Assembly: GCF_000504245.1 (NCBI RefSeq)
Contig: NZ_KI632509.1
Span: 2,107,723-2,171,722 of the forward strand
DNA length: 64,000 nt
From: Haloechinothrix halophila YIM 93223
GTDB taxonomy: Bacteria > Actinomycetota > Actinomycetes > Mycobacteriales > Pseudonocardiaceae
Reading direction: 5' to 3'
Shown: positions 61,598 to 64,000 of the stretch, one piece after another
Layout of the letters: every line of letters begins with the position of its first letter
How positions within the stretch are numbered: the stretch's first letter is position 1
Notes under the pieces: generated by a model
The model's input: the letters and a program-made list of their open reading frames with translations, nothing else
The model's database searches: none
Told to the model about the DNA's origin: nothing
Made by a program: the position numbers and the translations under genes

Positions 61598-61667
61598 GGC
61601 GACTGGCATACTCGTGTGACCTGCCAGGCAGGCTTACGTCCGGCCGGATGGGTATCTACCGGCACAG
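61583..61667 (+). ncRNA. Leader B: candidate structured 5' leader of the amidase
   Basis: Same order as leader A: the 24-nt block (61583-61606), then 14 nt, then the 47-nt block (61621-61667). The extra 11 nt relative to leader A are mostly self-complementary (CAUA-CUCG-UGUG) and fall at the tip of the proposed hairpin, as expected of a length-variable apical stem. It ends 12 nt before the ATG, next to AAGGAGGAG. It begins inside the last codons of the upstream dehydrogenase. Confidence 0.5.
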
Positions 61668-61679
61668 AAGGAGGAGCGC

Positions 61680-63092
61680 ATGACCGCGAGTGCTGGGACG
61701 TTGTTGACGGCGAGTGAACTCACGGTCGCGTACTCGCAGGGCGCGGTGTCACCCGTCGAGGCGACGAAGGCGGCACTCGATGCGATTGAGCGCCGTGACG
61801 GTGACATCAATGCCTACTGCCTCGTCGACCCGGACCACGCGCTCGCGCTGGCGAAGGCGTCCGAGGAACGGTGGCGAGAAGGAAACCCGATCGGCTGGCT
61901 TGACGGCGTGCCCGCCTCGATCAAGGACATGTTCCTCACCGCGGGCTGGCCGACGCTGCGCGGTTCGCTGTGCGTCGACCCGGACCAGCGGTGGGAGGTC
62001 GACAGCCCAGTGATGGCGCGGATGCGCGAGGCGGGGCTGGTGATGCTCGGTAAGAACACAACGCCTGAGCTTGGCTGGAAGGCCACGACGGACAGCAGGG
62101 TCACCGGCATCACCCGGAACCCGTACGACACAAGCAAAACCGCGGGTGGTTCCAGCGGCGGCAGCGCGGCGGCCGTCGCGGCGGGCATGGGGGAGCTCTC
62201 GGTTGGCACCGACGCGGGCGGTTCGGTGCGCATCCCCGGCTCGTTCTGCGGGGTGGTCGGATTCAAGCCGACGTACGGCCGGATTCCGCTGTACCCGGCG
62301 AGCCCGTTCGGCGCGCTCGCGCACGCCGGGCCGATGGCGCGGTCGGTCGACGACATCGCACTGTTCATGGACATCCTCGCGATGCGGGACCACCGCGACC
62401 CGACGGCGTTGGCACCGCTGACCGCCAGCTACCGCGAAGCAGTGCACCGCGACGTCCGCGGCCTGAACGTGGCCTACTCGGCTGACTTCGGCTACATCGA
62501 CGTCGACCCGGAGATCGCGGACTTGACCTCGCGCACCGTGCACACGCTGCAGGAAGCCGGGCTGGTCATCGAGAACGCCGACCCTGGGTTCGACGACCCG
62601 GCCGACACCTTCGAGCTCCTCTGGTACACGGGTGCGGCCAAGTGGCTGAACACGTTCCCCGAGGGCGCCGAGGAGAAGATCGACCGGGGGCTGGTCACCG
62701 CGTGGCGGGAGGGCCTGACCTACTCGGCGATGGACTGGCTCGCGGCCGATCAGTCGCGCCGGGAGCTGGGCATCCTCATGGGCGAGTTCCACAACCGCTA
62801 CGACGTGCTGATCACGCCGATGATGCCGATACGGCCGTTCGAGGCGGGCCACGATGTGCCGCCCGGCGGGCCGTACACCAAGTGGTGGGAGTGGACGCGG
62901 TTCAGCTACCCGTTCAACCTCACCCAGCAGCCAGCGATCAGCGTGCCGATCGGATTCACCTCCGACGGACTGCCAGCAGGGCTGCAGATCGTCGGTCCCC
63001 GGCATTCGGACGACCTGGTGCTGGCCGTCGCACGGCTGGTGCAGGAGGTCCAGCCGTGGCGCATGGACATACCAGCGGGCGAGGCGCGCTGA
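61680..63092 (+). CDS. Amidase (amidase-signature family)
   Basis: 470 aa with the complete Ser-cisSer-Lys triad: Lys82 in VPASIKDMF, cis-Ser158 in TAGGSSGGSAAAVAAGM and the nucleophile Ser182 in TDAGGSVRIPGSFCG. AAGGAGGAG precedes the ATG. It hydrolyses an amide in the cluster's pathway; substrate unknown. It lies 82 bp after the dehydrogenase on the same strand, with leader B in between. Confidence 0.93.
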   Translation: MTASAGTLLTASELTVAYSQGAVSPVEATKAALDAIERRDGDINAYCLVDPDHALALAKASEERWREGNPIGWLDGVPASIKDMFLTAGWPTLRGSLCVDPDQRWEVDSPVMARMREAGLVMLGKNTTPELGWKATTDSRVTGITRNPYDTSKTAGGSSGGSAAAVAAGMGELSVGTDAGGSVRIPGSFCGVVGFKPTYGRIPLYPASPFGALAHAGPMARSVDDIALFMDILAMRDHRDPTALAPLTASYREAVHRDVRGLNVAYSADFGYIDVDPEIADLTSRTVHTLQEAGLVIENADPGFDDPADTFELLWYTGAAKWLNTFPEGAEEKIDRGLVTAWREGLTYSAMDWLAADQSRRELGILMGEFHNRYDVLITPMMPIRPFEAGHDVPPGGPYTKWWEWTRFSYPFNLTQQPAISVPIGFTSDGLPAGLQIVGPRHSDDLVLAVARLVQEVQPWRMDIPAGEAR

Positions 63093-63125
63093 GTCTGGCC
63101 GTCGGCCGGTGTGTGCGTGGCGGGG

Positions 63126-64000
63126 TCAGCCTTCGCCGGCCGTCCCAGCCGCTCCGGCCGTACCGCCGATGGTCTCCCGCGTGAACGCCGCGATCTGTCG
63201 CAGCGCCGCGCGCGTCTCAGGGGAGAAGTAGCCGAGCACGGGGAAGGCGTGCACCTGGCCGTGCCAGACCTGCAGCTTGCATGGCGCACCGGCACTCCAG
63301 AGCCGTTCGGCCATCAGCTCGGCGTCGCAGAGCAGTACCTCGGACTCGGCCGCCATGATCAGCGACGGTGGCATCCCGGTGAGGTCCTCGTTGACCGGCG
63401 ATACCGGCGGCTCGTGGTGTTCGGGGTCGCCGCGCCAGAAGTCGGTCAGATCGGCGAGCCGGTTCACCGGGATGTAGGTGTCGCGCCGCGAGTTGGCGTG
63501 CGCCATGCGGGCGGCGGAATCGATGTCGAACAGCGGGGACGTTGCCACGATGCCGCCAGGCAGCGGCAGCCCAGCCTCGCGGGCCCGCAGCGTCGTCGCG
63601 AAAGTCAGGTAGCCGCCAGCCGAGTCGCCGGCGAACACGATCTTCTCCGCGGGTACGCCGTCGTCAAGCAAATGCTGGTAAGCGGTGAGGCAGTCGGTGA
63701 CCGATCCGGGGATCGGCGTCTCGGGCAGCTGGCGGTAGGCCACCGACAGTGCGGGCAGCCGGGTGGCCGACGACAGCGCCGCGATGCCGCGCCGGTGGGT
63801 GTTGAGCCCGCAGAAGAAGAAGCCGCCGCCATGGAAGTACAGAATCGCCCCGTCGGTGTGTGGCTGCTCGGCGCGGCGCGCCCGCACCCACTCCGCCTCG
63901 AAGCCGTCGAAGGCTACCGGGGTGAGCGTGGTGTTGCGCGGCGCCGGCGCTCGCGCGGCGAGGCGGTCCAGGCGTTGCAGTGTGGCGATGCTGTTCGGGG
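63126..64000 (-). CDS. Alpha/beta hydrolase, hormone-sensitive-lipase family (5' end outside window)
   Basis: About 291 codons are visible; the frame continues past the right edge (the segment PVAFDGFEAEWV precedes the first internal start at 63887). HGGG oxyanion motif in ILYFHGGGFFFCGLN, nucleophile in VFAGDSAGGYLTFAT, catalytic His in VWHGQVHAFPVLG. An esterase/lactonase-type enzyme that may act with the amidase of the same cluster. It converges with the amidase gene. Confidence 0.9.
   Translation of the reverse strand, partial: PNSIATLQRLDRLAARAPAPRNTTLTPVAFDGFEAEWVRARRAEQPHTDGAILYFHGGGFFFCGLNTHRRGIAALSSATRLPALSVAYRQLPETPIPGSVTDCLTAYQHLLDDGVPAEKIVFAGDSAGGYLTFATTLRAREAGLPLPGGIVATSPLFDIDSAARMAHANSRRDTYIPVNRLADLTDFWRGDPEHHEPPVSPVNEDLTGMPPSLIMAAESEVLLCDAELMAERLWSAGAPCKLQVWHGQVHAFPVLGYFSPETRAALRQIAAFTRETIGGTAGAAGTAGEG

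Noticed and set aside
61583-61600. Leader A as the remnant of a second dehydrogenase 3' end
   Set aside because: The homology continues well past the stop codon into noncoding sequence and there is none further upstream in the gene.
60470-61606. Transposon or cassette flanked by 24-bp inverted repeats around the hydroxyacid dehydrogenase
   Set aside because: The repeats extend into homologous leaders that end at two start codons, there is no transposase and no target duplication; shared leaders explain it better.

Overview
The window is dense, GC-rich actinobacterial chromosome. Gene content (kgd, cobB, accD1/accA1/fadE19, fadE23/fadE24, fadA/fadB, an IlvX-like TPP enzyme, AgpS, many TetR regulators, GTG/TTG starts, operons joined by ATGA overlaps) points to a mycolic-acid-type or Pseudonocardiales-type genome (Amycolatopsis/Saccharomonospora/Prauserella-like). 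That placement is inferred from gene families. I saw no rRNA, tRNA, CRISPR array or complete mobile element.

Layout. 0-7.3 kb: 5' end of kgd, a sirtuin, a fused two-half multidrug ABC exporter, and an ABC-2 permease/ATPase pair. 7.4-12.5 kb: AgpS-like flavoenzyme, alanine dehydrogenase, and a PucR regulator coupled to a small unknown protein. 12.5-18.2 kb: a TetR regulator divergent from accD1-accA1-fadE19, a branched-chain acyl-CoA (leucine-type) degradation operon. 18.2-25.8 kb: a 2-TM membrane protein, a sulfite-oxidase-family enzyme, a VOC protein, a LuxR/TPR regulator with a methyltransferase and a membrane protein, a hydrolase, and a basic secreted protein. 26-35.5 kb: fadE23/fadE24, a surface protein, a degenerate resolvase-like protein, and a tandem-TetR (Mce3R-like) regulator divergent from fadA-fadB. 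35.5-41.9 kb: TetR/P450 locus and a TetR-controlled Tat flavoenzyme + MpaB-family oxygenase operon with two clear operators. 41.9-44.3 kb: a lower-GC accessory patch with a MazG-like pyrophosphohydrolase, a nuclease-helicase (DUF2075) protein and the remnant of a VapBC toxin-antitoxin pair. 44.4-52.6 kb: an MBL protein with a MerR-type promoter, an IlvX/flavin-dehydrogenase operon, a CxxC flavoprotein with its XRE-cupin regulator, and a second copy of the LuxR/membrane-protein cassette. 52.7-64 kb: a catabolic-looking cluster with DUF3830, class-III aminotransferase, semialdehyde dehydrogenase, FCD-GntR regulator, two Asp/Glu-racemase-superfamily proteins, D-2-hydroxyacid dehydrogenase, amidase and an HSL-type esterase (cut by the right edge). 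A trypsin-like protease is embedded in it.

How it works together. Much of the window serves acyl-CoA and amino/organic-acid catabolism, each block with its own local repressor. The last 10 kb is the most interesting. Three copies of one palindrome (ATTGT-NN-ACAAT) sit in front of the aminotransferase/dehydrogenase pair, racemase 1, and the racemase 2/hydroxyacid-dehydrogenase divergon, which defines a probable GntR regulon. Racemase 2 and the amidase, on opposite strands 1.2 kb apart, also carry homologous 5' leaders ending at the same distance class from their start codons. These are a candidate undescribed cis-regulatory RNA.
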